From NCBI RefSeq assembly GCF_028435365.1, contig NZ_JAGTJJ010000001.1, positions 682,001 through 746,000 on the forward strand: DNA of 64,000 bases. Direction: 5' to 3'. This DNA comes from Polyangium jinanense. GTDB taxonomy: Bacteria > Myxococcota > Polyangia > Polyangiales > Polyangiaceae. Below are positions 16,130 through 23,781 of this stretch, piece by piece (positions within the stretch are counted from its first letter, which is position 1; each line of letters starts with the position of its first letter). The position numbers and the translations under genes are program-made. Under the pieces are notes generated by a model that worked only from the letters and a program-made list of their open reading frames with translations, was not told the DNA's origin and made no database searches.

Positions 16130-17254
16130 TCAAGTCGACGGCTCGCCGCCCCTGCGCTTGGCCATGAGCTTGTCCCGTAGCTCGTGCAGCTCCTCGAGCT
16201 TGCGCCCGAGCTCCGCGCGGGTGTGCCCCGGGGGCTGCAACGGTTTTTTGGGCTCCTGGAGCTGGCCCTCGATCTCGGCTATCCACGGCTCGACAACCGC
16301 GAGCCCCGCCTCGGGTTCGTTGCTCGCGAGGCAGATTTCCACGTACATCCCCCTATGCACCCATCCCTTCCCGTCGCTGATGAAGCCGGACCGGACGAGT
16401 GCGTCCCAGCCCTCACGCCATGCAGCGAACGGCGCGCCGAGCATCTCCGCCGCCATGAAGATCGACTCGGCGGTCGCTGCCCTCATGTCGCGCACACACT
16501 CCTCGAACGCTTTGCCTTCGCCCGCGCGCGCCGTGAATTCCGCCTCGACCCGTCGGTAGTCGGCCGCGACGTCGGCAAAGCTCCGACCTTTTGATTTTGC
16601 AAAGGTGTTGTACACGGCGCGGCGCGCGCTCGCGAACTCATCCCAGAGCGCGTCTTCCTGTTCTTCCTCCGGCGTTGGCGGAGTGCTCTGCTGCGCCTCG
16701 TCCGCGCGGCGGGTCTCTAGCCACGGGACGACCTCGCCCCGTTTCTGGGCAAGGAGCGCGTCCCGGAGGTTCGCCAGTTGCTCGATCTCGTGTTCGTAAA
16801 AGTGCGCGGGGTACTCCGCCCCCGCCCCCCTCGCGTCCTGGAACTGCCGCTCGAGCTTCGCGAGGAGCGGCTCGAGCACCGCGAGCCCTTCGTCAGGCCG
16901 CTCGTCATACGCGCAGCAGTCCGCGTAACGCCAGGATGTGTTGCACTCGATATCGATGCCCGAGAAGCCGAGGCGAACCAGATCGTTCCAGGCGTCGCGG
17001 CAGGCCTCGAAGGGGGGATGCTTGTCCTGGGCTAGCAACAGGATGGTTTCAGCGATGCGCCGCCTCGTCTCGGTCACATCGAATTCGTCGTCCCCGGCGC
17101 GCTCCACGAACTCCGCCTCGAGCTTGCGGAAGTCCTCCACGGCCTCGGCGAAGTTCCGGCATGGCTTCAGCGACTCGACCAAGAGCTTGCCGTGCGCCTT
17201 CACGAAGGCAAGCTCTTCCCCTTCCAATTTTCTGCCGTGCTTCAGTCGTCCCAT
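16130..17254 (-). CDS. Uncharacterised protein with an internal duplication
   Basis: A 374-residue helical, charged protein without signal peptide, so probably cytoplasmic. Two copies of a domain of about 130 residues are visible: first copy FRKLEAEFVERAGDDEF ... AWNDLVRLGFSGID ... DERPDEGLAVLEPLLAKLER, second copy YRRVEAEFTARAGEGKAF ... GWDALVRSGFISDG ... SNEPEAGLAVVEPWIAEIEG. They are joined by an acidic Pro/Glu linker (TPPTPEEEQEDALWDE). The fold looks TPR-like. It overlaps the 3' end of the upstream lipoprotein gene by 13 nt, so the two form an operon. Function is unknown; an antitoxin or immunity role toward the lipoprotein is only a guess. Confidence 0.65.
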   Translation of the reverse strand: MGRLKHGRKLEGEELAFVKAHGKLLVESLKPCRNFAEAVEDFRKLEAEFVERAGDDEFDVTETRRRIAETILLLAQDKHPPFEACRDAWNDLVRLGFSGIDIECNTSWRYADCCAYDERPDEGLAVLEPLLAKLERQFQDARGAGAEYPAHFYEHEIEQLANLRDALLAQKRGEVVPWLETRRADEAQQSTPPTPEEEQEDALWDEFASARRAVYNTFAKSKGRSFADVAADYRRVEAEFTARAGEGKAFEECVRDMRAATAESIFMAAEMLGAPFAAWREGWDALVRSGFISDGKGWVHRGMYVEICLASNEPEAGLAVVEPWIAEIEGQLQEPKKPLQPPGHTRAELGRKLEELHELRDKLMAKRRGGEPST

Positions 17255-17973
17255 TCGCTATATCCCCGATACAAACAGGATTGCCCTGTGCCGATCTGTC
17301 TGGGCCACTCTTTCTTGTTTGTGCATATCGATAGGCACGTACCACAGAGGGATTCCTTTCGATGATTCCCATCTTCGTCTCCTGTGATATCGTCCATGCA
17401 CATCTCATAATGCGTCGTACAGCTCCGTCGCTTTCTCCTCTTCGCAAACGCCTCCGCCGCCCCCGCCGCGACCGTCGCCGTGACCGTCACGCCGACGGCG
17501 ATCGCGAAGGCTTCGATGATGACCTCGGTGAAGACGATCGTGACGACCACGATGGTCACGACCTCCCCGATCGGCCCCCGATCCGGCATCGCCTGCCTGT
17601 TCGCCGACGCGGACGTACGCAACATGCCCCTCTCGAGGACATCCTCGGGCAGCGTCATGCCTCGCAGGGCGAGCCGCATGCAACTCCCAACGTCCGGATT
17701 GGGCTGGCCCGTCGTCTCCACCTCCACGACACGACCTTCCTGGTCGACCTTCACCGAGGCGTCGAGCGAGTAGTATCCGGGCTCGATGGTGCCGCTGAGC
17801 TCATCCACACACGCCCTGAGGCGCTCTGCGGTGGCTTCAGGCACGCGCGGCCGGTCATCGGGCGCCGGAGGGCGGTAGAGCCTCGCCGACGAGCAGCCAA
17901 GGGGCACGAGCGAGAGCGTCAGGCAACCGAGAAAGCCCAGGGAGAGGAGCCGGCGCCAACGCGGACGTCTCAT
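17242..17973 (-). CDS. Lipoprotein with central membrane segment and Cys-rich C-terminus
   Basis: A 243-residue protein of unknown function. The N-terminus RRPRWRRLLSLGFLGCLTLS then LVPLGCSSA is a lipoprotein signal. Residues about 55-120 resemble the TonB/AgmX-like C-terminal fold (LDASVKVDQEGRVVEVET, SCMRLALRGMTLP). Then comes a long hydrophobic segment (VVTIVVVTIVFTEVIIEAFA and on to about 170), a basic KRRKRR stop, and a 60-residue tail with eight cysteines (CTTHYEMCMDD, CGTCLSIC, QSCLYRGY). This layout is seen in myxobacterial families of putative secreted effectors, but I cannot name one. It is translationally coupled to the next gene (13-nt overlap). Confidence 0.65.
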   Translation of the reverse strand: MRRPRWRRLLSLGFLGCLTLSLVPLGCSSARLYRPPAPDDRPRVPEATAERLRACVDELSGTIEPGYYSLDASVKVDQEGRVVEVETTGQPNPDVGSCMRLALRGMTLPEDVLERGMLRTSASANRQAMPDRGPIGEVVTIVVVTIVFTEVIIEAFAIAVGVTVTATVAAGAAEAFAKRRKRRSCTTHYEMCMDDITGDEDGNHRKESLCGTCLSICTNKKEWPRQIGTGQSCLYRGYSEWDD

Positions 17974-18037
17974 TTCCTGAATCTGAGCAGGAACACCGAA
18001 CTCCCGTCAACGCAGTGCGTGTCTCGCCGCTTTCGAC

Positions 18038-18256
18038 ATGGAGGCCCGCTTCGCCATCGACGACCACGACCTCGCTTGCTTCTACGCCTCCGCCGCACGT
18101 GAGGGGATGGACGCGCGCGCCTCGCTTGCCAAGGCCCTCCTCTCGGCGACGGGCGGCGACGTCGTAACGGCGCGCCGAGAGCTCGCGCGTGCGCTCAATG
18201 CCTGCAAGGGGCGCAGACCCAACTCTTGCCGGACAAGCCCCCGCCGTGGTAGATAA
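18038..18256 (+). CDS. Possible small protein (doubtful)
   Basis: A 72-residue open frame (MEARFAIDDHDLACFYASAA start) in the 290-bp space between the lipoprotein and the sigma-factor gene. Residues 1-55 look like plausible amphipathic helices, but the tail is Arg/Pro/Ser-rich and runs into the sigma-factor promoter. There is no clear ribosome binding site. It may be a gene remnant or chance. Confidence 0.2.
   Translation: MEARFAIDDHDLACFYASAAREGMDARASLAKALLSATGGDVVTARRELARALNACKGRRPNSCRTSPRRGR
18226..18255 (+). promoter_or_regulatory. Promoter of the sigma-factor operon
   Basis: TTGCCG (18226-18231), 18-bp spacer and TGG-TAGATA (-10 at 18250-18255). Transcription would start near 18262, giving about 90 nt of leader before ATG 18353. 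Confidence 0.45.
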
Positions 18257-18352
18257 TCGCTCGACTTGACGCGTTTTTCGGGGGCCGGAAGAAATCGACA
18301 TGCGACGGTCGATTTCTGCGAACCAAATCCCGCGCTCGGTCATGGGGCGCGC

Positions 18353-19261
18353 ATGGAGCGTCCTGCCAAACTTTCCCAACTGTGGACTGAACTACTTGCG
18401 GTTTGCCCTGAACTCGCCCGCTTTGTGCGCCGGGGACGACGAACCCCGAAAGCCGAGGAGTGCGTCCAGGAAGTGATGGCGCGAGCGTTTGCCCGCCTCC
18501 CTTCCTACGTGCCCCACGAGGACGGCATTCGCCCTTGGACGTTCGGCATTGCGAAGAACGTCGAGCGCGAGGCGCGCCGCGCAGAGCGGCGCGAGCGGCG
18601 CCTGTTCTCCGCGGACACGAACGACGCCGAGCCGGCGGCGGGCCGCGGGCGGACGCCCGAGGAGGACGCCTTCCTCGCCGAAGCCCGAACCAAGCTCACG
18701 GCGGCGATGAGCAGCATGCCTGAGCGATACCTCGCGGTGTTCGTGCTCGTCGACCTCATGGACGTCTCGTACGAGGAAACCGCGGAGAGGCTTCGGATCT
18801 CGATCGGCACCGTGAAGTCGAGGCGATCCGCCGCCATCGACCACCTTCGCTACCACCTCGGGGAGCGCGAGGACTGGATTGGCGTGCTGCTCGTGCGGCT
18901 ACGTCGTGCTGTCTCGATGCGCAGCGCCTACGAGTGCATCCACCGTGCCGCGCATCTGTCCGGCCCGATCATCTTCGCGCTCGCCTGCATGCACTGCCCC
19001 GAGCCGGAGTTGGCCCGCGTGCGAGCCTCCTTCGCGGGCACGGCGCGCGTGCTCGCGGGTCTCGCCACCGGTGCCGCGCTCGTTGTCCCCGACGATCTCC
19101 CGAGTGCATCCGCGCCGTCGCGGTCACCGAATCCCGTAGAACCCTTGCGAACGTCTGGCCCCGCGCGTGCCCGTGCGCCCCTAGCGCCGGACGCCACCGA
19201 CGCAGGCGAGAGTGAAGATTCGGAGCGCTCCGTGACGGAGGGGAGAGGTTGGTCCCTCTAG
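18353..19261 (+). CDS. ECF-type RNA polymerase sigma factor with C-terminal extension
   Basis: About 302 residues from ATG 18353. Region 2 is seen in ECVQEVMARAFARLPSYV and IRPWTFGIAKNVEREARRAE; region 4 in MPERYLAVFVLVDLMDVSYE then ETAERLRISIGTVKSRRSAA, with the HTH in EETAERLRISIGTVKSR. The C-terminal 110 residues are extra: a hydrophobic stretch (GPIIFALACMHC) and a Pro/Ala tail, as in several myxobacterial ECF factors whose tails may replace an anti-sigma factor. TTG 18266 would add 29 residues and lie right at the predicted transcript start; ATG 18353 is preferred. It is followed 34 nt later by a TPR protein and a lipoprotein gene, which may be its targets. Confidence 0.85.
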   Translation: MERPAKLSQLWTELLAVCPELARFVRRGRRTPKAEECVQEVMARAFARLPSYVPHEDGIRPWTFGIAKNVEREARRAERRERRLFSADTNDAEPAAGRGRTPEEDAFLAEARTKLTAAMSSMPERYLAVFVLVDLMDVSYEETAERLRISIGTVKSRRSAAIDHLRYHLGEREDWIGVLLVRLRRAVSMRSAYECIHRAAHLSGPIIFALACMHCPEPELARVRASFAGTARVLAGLATGAALVVPDDLPSASAPSRSPNPVEPLRTSGPARARAPLAPDATDAGESEDSERSVTEGRGWSL

Positions 19262-19281
19262 AACCGCTCGCGAGAATGCGC

Positions 19282-19287
19282 TAGGAT
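19282..19287 (+). promoter_or_regulatory. -10-like TAGGAT before the TPR/PEGA-like gene
   Basis: CTAGGAT ends 8 nt before ATG 19296, the same spacing as TAGGAT before 33781 and 23733. It suggests a separate promoter inside the operon; no -35 match was found. Confidence 0.4.
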
Positions 19288-19295
19288 CTAGGCGT

Positions 19296-20519
19296 ATGCG
19301 TCGGCTCGCTGCGGTGTCCGCGATCGTCGTTGGCCTCGTCTCGCCCGCGTGGGCGCAGGCTGACGACGATGCCGACGAGACTGAGGAGAGCACCGACGAG
19401 CAGCGATTCCAGGCGTTCGCAGCGCTGGGAGATCGCGAGGCCGCCGCGGGCCGTCCGCGCGCGGCAGTCGCGGCCTACCGGCAGGCGCTCAAACTCCGGC
19501 CGGATCCCCTCATCGCCGGCCGGCTCGGTGTCCTTCTCGTGCAGCTCGGTAAGCCCGAGCAGGCGACGGACCATCTCCTGGACGCCCTCCAGCTCGCCGT
19601 GAAGGCGACGCCGGCCGAGCGGAAACGGTTTTTCGAGGCGCACGAAGTCGCGCGTGACGCAGGCGCTTGGATCGAGGTGCTCCTCTCGCATGCGGGCGTG
19701 CGCGTGACGATCGACGGGAAGCCGAAGAACCGCATGGGGCGCTCGTCCTTCTGGATCTTCATGCGGTCGGGAGACCACGAGCTGCGCGCGACGCTCGACG
19801 GGTACGAGGAGGCGATCGTCCCGTTCACCGTGAAGAAGCGCGAGGACAAGCAGCTCCCGGTCACGTTGAAACCGCTGCCCGTGCCTGCCCCACCTGTGCC
19901 AGCGGTGTACGAACCGGAGAAGGACCCGCCGAAGGTAGAGCGGGTGGTTGTTGGGGGCGATGCGAATCTCCCGAAGCAAGAGGACCCGTGGGGGTACGAG
20001 GATCCGCGGCCTGCGCAGAAGTCCGAAGAAAAACGCTGGTCAATCGGAGGTGGGCCAGTCGTGGTGTTCGGCGTGGCGTCGTGGATGCCTGCGGTGGGTT
20101 TGGTGGCAGGCGGAAGCTGGAGAGCAAGCGAGTACGTGTCGCTCGGGCTCGAGGGGCGTGCGGCGTGGCTGACGACGGGTGTCGGGGGAAGGCAAATCGC
20201 GGCGATGACGGCAGGCGGGCTTCTCAGCGCGTGCGGGCACTGGCGCTGGTTGTTCGGCTGCGCGCTTGGCCACCTCGGCGTGATGAAGGGCGACTTCTCC
20301 GCGCAAAGCTACCAGGCAGCAAGTTTCGTCGACGTGTATCCCGGAGCGGGTGGTCGGGTCGGCGCACAATTGCGTGTTTCACCATCCTTCAGGGTGGATG
20401 CAGCAACCGATGTTCTAGGCTTGACGAAAGGTACCAAGATCGCGGTTGGTCAAACCGTCATCGTCGACCAACCGCCAGTGATGCTCAGTGTTTCGCTCGG
20501 GGTAGGATGGGAGTTTTAA
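19296..20519 (+). CDS. Exported TPR/PEGA-like outer membrane protein
   Basis: A 407-residue protein with a cleavable signal peptide (RRLAAVSAIVVGLVSPAWAQ, AWA-Q site near 20). Residues about 35-130 are TPR-like (FAALGDREAAAGRPRAAVAA ... RLGVLLVQLGKPEQATDHLL). Residues about 135-190 resemble a PEGA-type surface domain (GVRVTIDGKPKNRMG, GDHELRATLDGYEEAI). After a Pro-rich linker, the last 150 residues are alternating hydrophobic strands ending in Phe (VGWEF), as in a small outer-membrane barrel. This signal-TPR-PEGA-barrel layout is a recurring myxobacterial type. It sits between the sigma factor and a lipoprotein, 2 nt ahead of the latter, so the three likely work together at the envelope. Confidence 0.75.
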   Translation: MRRLAAVSAIVVGLVSPAWAQADDDADETEESTDEQRFQAFAALGDREAAAGRPRAAVAAYRQALKLRPDPLIAGRLGVLLVQLGKPEQATDHLLDALQLAVKATPAERKRFFEAHEVARDAGAWIEVLLSHAGVRVTIDGKPKNRMGRSSFWIFMRSGDHELRATLDGYEEAIVPFTVKKREDKQLPVTLKPLPVPAPPVPAVYEPEKDPPKVERVVVGGDANLPKQEDPWGYEDPRPAQKSEEKRWSIGGGPVVVFGVASWMPAVGLVAGGSWRASEYVSLGLEGRAAWLTTGVGGRQIAAMTAGGLLSACGHWRWLFGCALGHLGVMKGDFSAQSYQAASFVDVYPGAGGRVGAQLRVSPSFRVDAATDVLGLTKGTKIAVGQTVIVDQPPVMLSVSLGVGWEF

Positions 20520-20521
20520 TC

Positions 20522-21706
20522 ATGCGTAGGTTCGCATTTTTATTGGCGTCATCTTTCGGCTATGCGGTCGGCGCATGTTCAGCGCCAGAGGCTTTTTGGC
20601 AGGGACAATGCGATCCCGATGCGCTCGTCCCGGCCCCCGAGTGCCTTGACGCCGGCACGGATGCTGCCGACGGCGCGGACGCAAGCGACGCAGCGCCAAA
20701 CCCGGATCCCCAAGCCATCGAATGCCCCGGCCGTTGCGTCCCCGAGCCGAGCAGCGAGTCGGCCGGTGACTGGCCGCGCACGCCGATGCTCCTCTGGTAT
20801 GGGCCGCGTGAGCTCGCGCCCGCGAACTGCGACGAGGCGCGCAAGCTGGGTGGCTACGGCGACGATGTGGAGTTCTTCGAGAAGTACCGGCGCTACGCGT
20901 ACCTCAATGCGCCCCCCGCGACGTGCGAGTGCTCGTGTCCGGCATCGGAAGGCTCGTGCACCAAGCTCCCCGAGACGATCGAGGTACGCGCCGCCTCGTG
21001 CGCGGAGGACGGAGCCCCCGGGCTCCCTTTCGGAGGACCCGCCGGCTGGGACGGCTCGTGCACGAGCACGAACGCCCTGCCGGCGGGGGCTGATTGTGGC
21101 GGCGAGCCTTGCGCGCAGTCCGTCTACGCCTCTCCGCTCCCCGGCCCGACGAGTGAATCCTGCCCGTCGATCACGAAGCCGGCCAGCTTCACGACCGCGA
21201 CCGACTGGAAGTGGATCGGCCTCGCCTGCGAGGCGAAAGAGCGCGAGGGCACGTGCGATCCGACGACGCGGCGATGCATGTACGATCTGCCCTACCCATG
21301 GCTCCAGTGCGTCGCGCTGAAGGGGAAGCACAACAAGTGCCCCGGCAACTACGACCGCTACGATCCCATCCACCTCTACGGGGAGCTGCCCGTCGACACG
21401 CGCGACTGCACGGCGTGCGAGTGCGGCGGTAGCCCCGTCGGGAGCGCGTGCCTTGGAAATTTGCGGTTTTACAGCGATGTGGCGTGCGAAGTCGGGGCGG
21501 ACACGGTTGACGTGGCCTCGTTCGGAGACCAATGCACGAACGTCTACCCGCCGGGCCGAGCGCTCGGGAGCAAGGCGATCACGGACCTCGCGTACCTCCC
21601 CGGCATCTGCCTTGCGACGGGAGGCGAGCCTACGGGCGCAGCCTCGGAAGACCCCGCCGACGTGGTGACGTTCTGCTGTCTCCCGCCGTTCGAGTTCGCC
21701 AAGTAG
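20522..21706 (+). CDS. Cysteine-rich lipoprotein
   Basis: About 394 residues from ATG 20522, 2 nt after the previous stop; GGATGGGAG upstream is the ribosome binding site. The signal RRFAFLLASSFGYAVGACSA ends in a lipobox. An Asp/Ala-rich linker follows (DAGTDAADGADASDAAPNPD). The rest has more than 25 cysteines in pairs such as CECSCPASEGSC, CEAKEREGTC, CTACECGG and FCCLPP, and no recognised catalytic motif. It is expected to be surface-exposed and disulfide-bonded. Likely co-transcribed with the TPR/PEGA-like gene. Function is unknown. Confidence 0.75.
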   Translation: MRRFAFLLASSFGYAVGACSAPEAFWQGQCDPDALVPAPECLDAGTDAADGADASDAAPNPDPQAIECPGRCVPEPSSESAGDWPRTPMLLWYGPRELAPANCDEARKLGGYGDDVEFFEKYRRYAYLNAPPATCECSCPASEGSCTKLPETIEVRAASCAEDGAPGLPFGGPAGWDGSCTSTNALPAGADCGGEPCAQSVYASPLPGPTSESCPSITKPASFTTATDWKWIGLACEAKEREGTCDPTTRRCMYDLPYPWLQCVALKGKHNKCPGNYDRYDPIHLYGELPVDTRDCTACECGGSPVGSACLGNLRFYSDVACEVGADTVDVASFGDQCTNVYPPGRALGSKAITDLAYLPGICLATGGEPTGAASEDPADVVTFCCLPPFEFAK

Positions 21707-22287
21707 GAAAAGCTCCCACCTTTCTCGAAAAATCAGCGAACAAAATTCGGGGGTCGGTCAAGGGCGTGGGCGAGGGGCGCGGCTTTGCTGCTCTCGGGCG
21801 ACGCCAGTCCCTCCTGCCCGAGCCGAACGCGGTCCTCCTGGCCTCGTAAACGAAAAGGCGCCGTGTTCGGCTTCGGGCGGGTTCTCCGATAAACGGCCCG
21901 CAGAAGAGGGCGATGGGGGCGCGCGCGTCTGGGCAAGCACCTCTCGCCTCCATCGTCCTCTTCTGCCGGTCGTTCGTCACCGATCCGAGGCGGCTGCGCC
22001 GCGCAGCGTTTCCCCGTACGCGCACGCTCCACGCGACGCAGCCGCCTCGGGTCGTGCAGCGACCCGAGCGCCTCATCTGCCCCGCCGGCGTTCGTCGCTC
22101 TTCGGAAGCATCCCGGGCCTGTAGGCCGTGACAGCGCGGGAAGGGCGCGGCGCAGGTCGCGCCGTTCCTGCGCAACCTGCGCAGCGCGCCCGAGGACCTG
22201 CGACGCAAAACCACGCGTCAAAGCCGTGGCACGTGAGGTGCAAATGCAGCATCCGTCCGCACCACGTTTTCCTGCTCCGGCTGCACC
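21707..22287. other. Intergenic stretch without a convincing gene
   Basis: About 580 bp. Open frames here are short and Arg-rich and look like chance at this GC content. No terminator, repeat or RNA gene was seen. Confidence 0.5.
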
Positions 22288-22806
22288 ATGAACCACGTCG
22301 CCCTGCAACCGATCCAAGTCGCCGAGCGGCCCCGATGGGAGCTCGAAGCGTTTCATCGATCCCCGAGCTATCGGATGGACCTCGTGGCGCTCTTCACGAT
22401 GCTCGACGAATTGCCGTTCCGCTCGATGCTCGATGTCGGCAGCGGAACGGGGCTCGTGGTGCGCGAGGCGCGGGGGCGGCATCCGGGAAGGCGCATCGAC
22501 GGGGTCGATCGATTCGATTTCAGCGCGAGCGCGTCCACGCGGCGGCTGCGGAAGCGATACGACGTGATGACGGCGGTCCACGCGCTGAATGACGTGCCGC
22601 ACCTGGATCGGGCTGCGGCGACCATGGCCGAGCATCTGACGGCGGGCGGGCACGTGGTGGTCGTCAATCCGAATCCAGCGTTCACGTGGATCGGCATCGA
22701 ATACCTGGATCCTCGGATCCTCGATCGCGTGATGGCGCAGCACGGTCTCCGGCGAATGCGGAGGCTCGAATACGGAAACGAGTTGCTCGTGTACCGGAAA
22801 AACTGA
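22288..22806 (+). CDS. SAM-dependent class I methyltransferase
   Basis: A 172-residue protein. Motif I is LDVGSGTGLVVREA (about residues 48-61), followed by the acidic motif II residue in IDGVDRFDF and post-I MTAVHALNDVPHLDRAA, where many methyltransferases have the FD..xxxxVLEHV element. It is shorter than typical (200-250 residues) but seems complete. It ends 3 nt before the convergent cyclase gene. Substrate unknown. Confidence 0.75.
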   Translation: MNHVALQPIQVAERPRWELEAFHRSPSYRMDLVALFTMLDELPFRSMLDVGSGTGLVVREARGRHPGRRIDGVDRFDFSASASTRRLRKRYDVMTAVHALNDVPHLDRAAATMAEHLTAGGHVVVVNPNPAFTWIGIEYLDPRILDRVMAQHGLRRMRRLEYGNELLVYRKN

Positions 22807-22809
22807 GCG

Positions 22810-23733
22810 TCAGCCCTCGCGGACGGCCGTCACCTCGAAGAGCTCGTGCTCGCCGGTTTTTCCTTTGACGGAGACACGCGCGGTTTTTCCGATCACGGCG
22901 CGCCCGGTGATTTCACGATGAATGGCCTCCGAGACGAGGAGGCGGGCGCCGATGTCCTTCGTCGCGGATTCGATGCGGCTCGCGAAATTGACCGCGTCGC
23001 CGATCGCGGTGATCGCCTTCCGGTCGCTCGAGCCGACCGGGCCGACGACGGCCTCGCCGTAATGGATCCCGATTCCGATGTCGAAGGCGTGCCCGTACGT
23101 CGCGAGGAGATACGGCGTCATCTTCGATGTCATCGCCGAAAGCATGCCGAGCGCGGCGCGCACCGCGCGCATCGGGGCGTCGGGTTTGCCATCGACCCCG
23201 AAGAGCGCCATGAAGCCGTCGCCCATGTAATTGTTGATGAACCCGCCCTCGGTCGCGACGGCGCTGCCCATCGCCTCGAAATGGCGGTTCAGGACGTGGA
23301 TCACGTCGTACGGCAAGAGGGCCTCGGTGAACGGGGTGAAGCCGCGAATGTCGGAGAAGAGGATGGCGACGCGGATCTCCTCGCCGACCGGGGTGAGGTC
23401 GACCTTCGATTTGCGCATGCGATCGACGAGCGCGACGTCGTCGTCATCGAGCACGAGCCTGCGCACGCGCACCGACCCGCGCACCGTGGCCTGGCAAGCG
23501 ATGCGGACCTCGCGCGGCAAGCCGAGGCGCTCGGCGAGCGCGCGCTCGACCTCGTTCGGCGGCTCGATGTTGTCGAGTCCCTCGACCACGATCACGCGGC
23601 ACGTCGAGCAACGCGCGTGGCCGCCGCAGACGTGGGTGTGAGGGATGCCGGCGGAAAGCGCGGCATTCAAGAGGGTTTGTCTCTCCTCGACGTCGATGCG
23701 GATCTGATCGGGCGCGTAGAAGATGCTCGGCAT
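22810..23733 (-). CDS. Ferredoxin-fused class III nucleotide cyclase
   Basis: A 307-residue protein. Residues 1-100 are a plant-type [2Fe-2S] ferredoxin with Cys36, Cys42, Cys45 and Cys80 (C-x5-C-x2-C-x34-C). Residues about 118-300 are a class III cyclase domain: metal aspartates Asp128 (FSDIRG) and Asp172 (YMGDGF), and transition-state Asn249/Arg253 (VNFASR) are present. The two residues that set adenine specificity are changed: Asn168 where Lys is usual, Ala240 where Asp/Thr is usual. So catalysis seems possible but substrate preference is open. Start ATG 23733 has TAGGAT 8 nt upstream. It lies 48 nt downstream of the SIR2-STALD gene on the same strand, but with its own promoter. Redox control by the cluster is inferred. 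Confidence 0.85.
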   Translation of the reverse strand: MPSIFYAPDQIRIDVEERQTLLNAALSAGIPHTHVCGGHARCSTCRVIVVEGLDNIEPPNEVERALAERLGLPREVRIACQATVRGSVRVRRLVLDDDDVALVDRMRKSKVDLTPVGEEIRVAILFSDIRGFTPFTEALLPYDVIHVLNRHFEAMGSAVATEGGFINNYMGDGFMALFGVDGKPDAPMRAVRAALGMLSAMTSKMTPYLLATYGHAFDIGIGIHYGEAVVGPVGSSDRKAITAIGDAVNFASRIESATKDIGARLLVSEAIHREITGRAVIGKTARVSVKGKTGEHELFEVTAVREG

Positions 23734-23741
23734 CGCCAGGC

Positions 23742-23747
23742 ATCCTA
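23742..23747 (-). promoter_or_regulatory. -10-like TAGGAT before the ferredoxin-cyclase gene
   Basis: CCCTAGGAT on the minus strand ends 8 nt before ATG 23733. It allows the cyclase to be transcribed apart from the SIR2 gene upstream. Confidence 0.4.
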
Positions 23748-23781
23748 GGGCGCGCGGGCCCTCGAAATCCACCCCGAAGGC

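Noticed and set aside
15973..16167. 64-codon ORF after the small XRE-tail gene
   Set aside because: It overlaps the end of the gene at 16130-17254, has no ribosome binding site and reads as Arg/Pro-rich chance sequence.
21913..22131. 72-codon ORF before the methyltransferase
   Set aside because: Composition resembles a random high-GC frame and there is no start signal or homology pattern.
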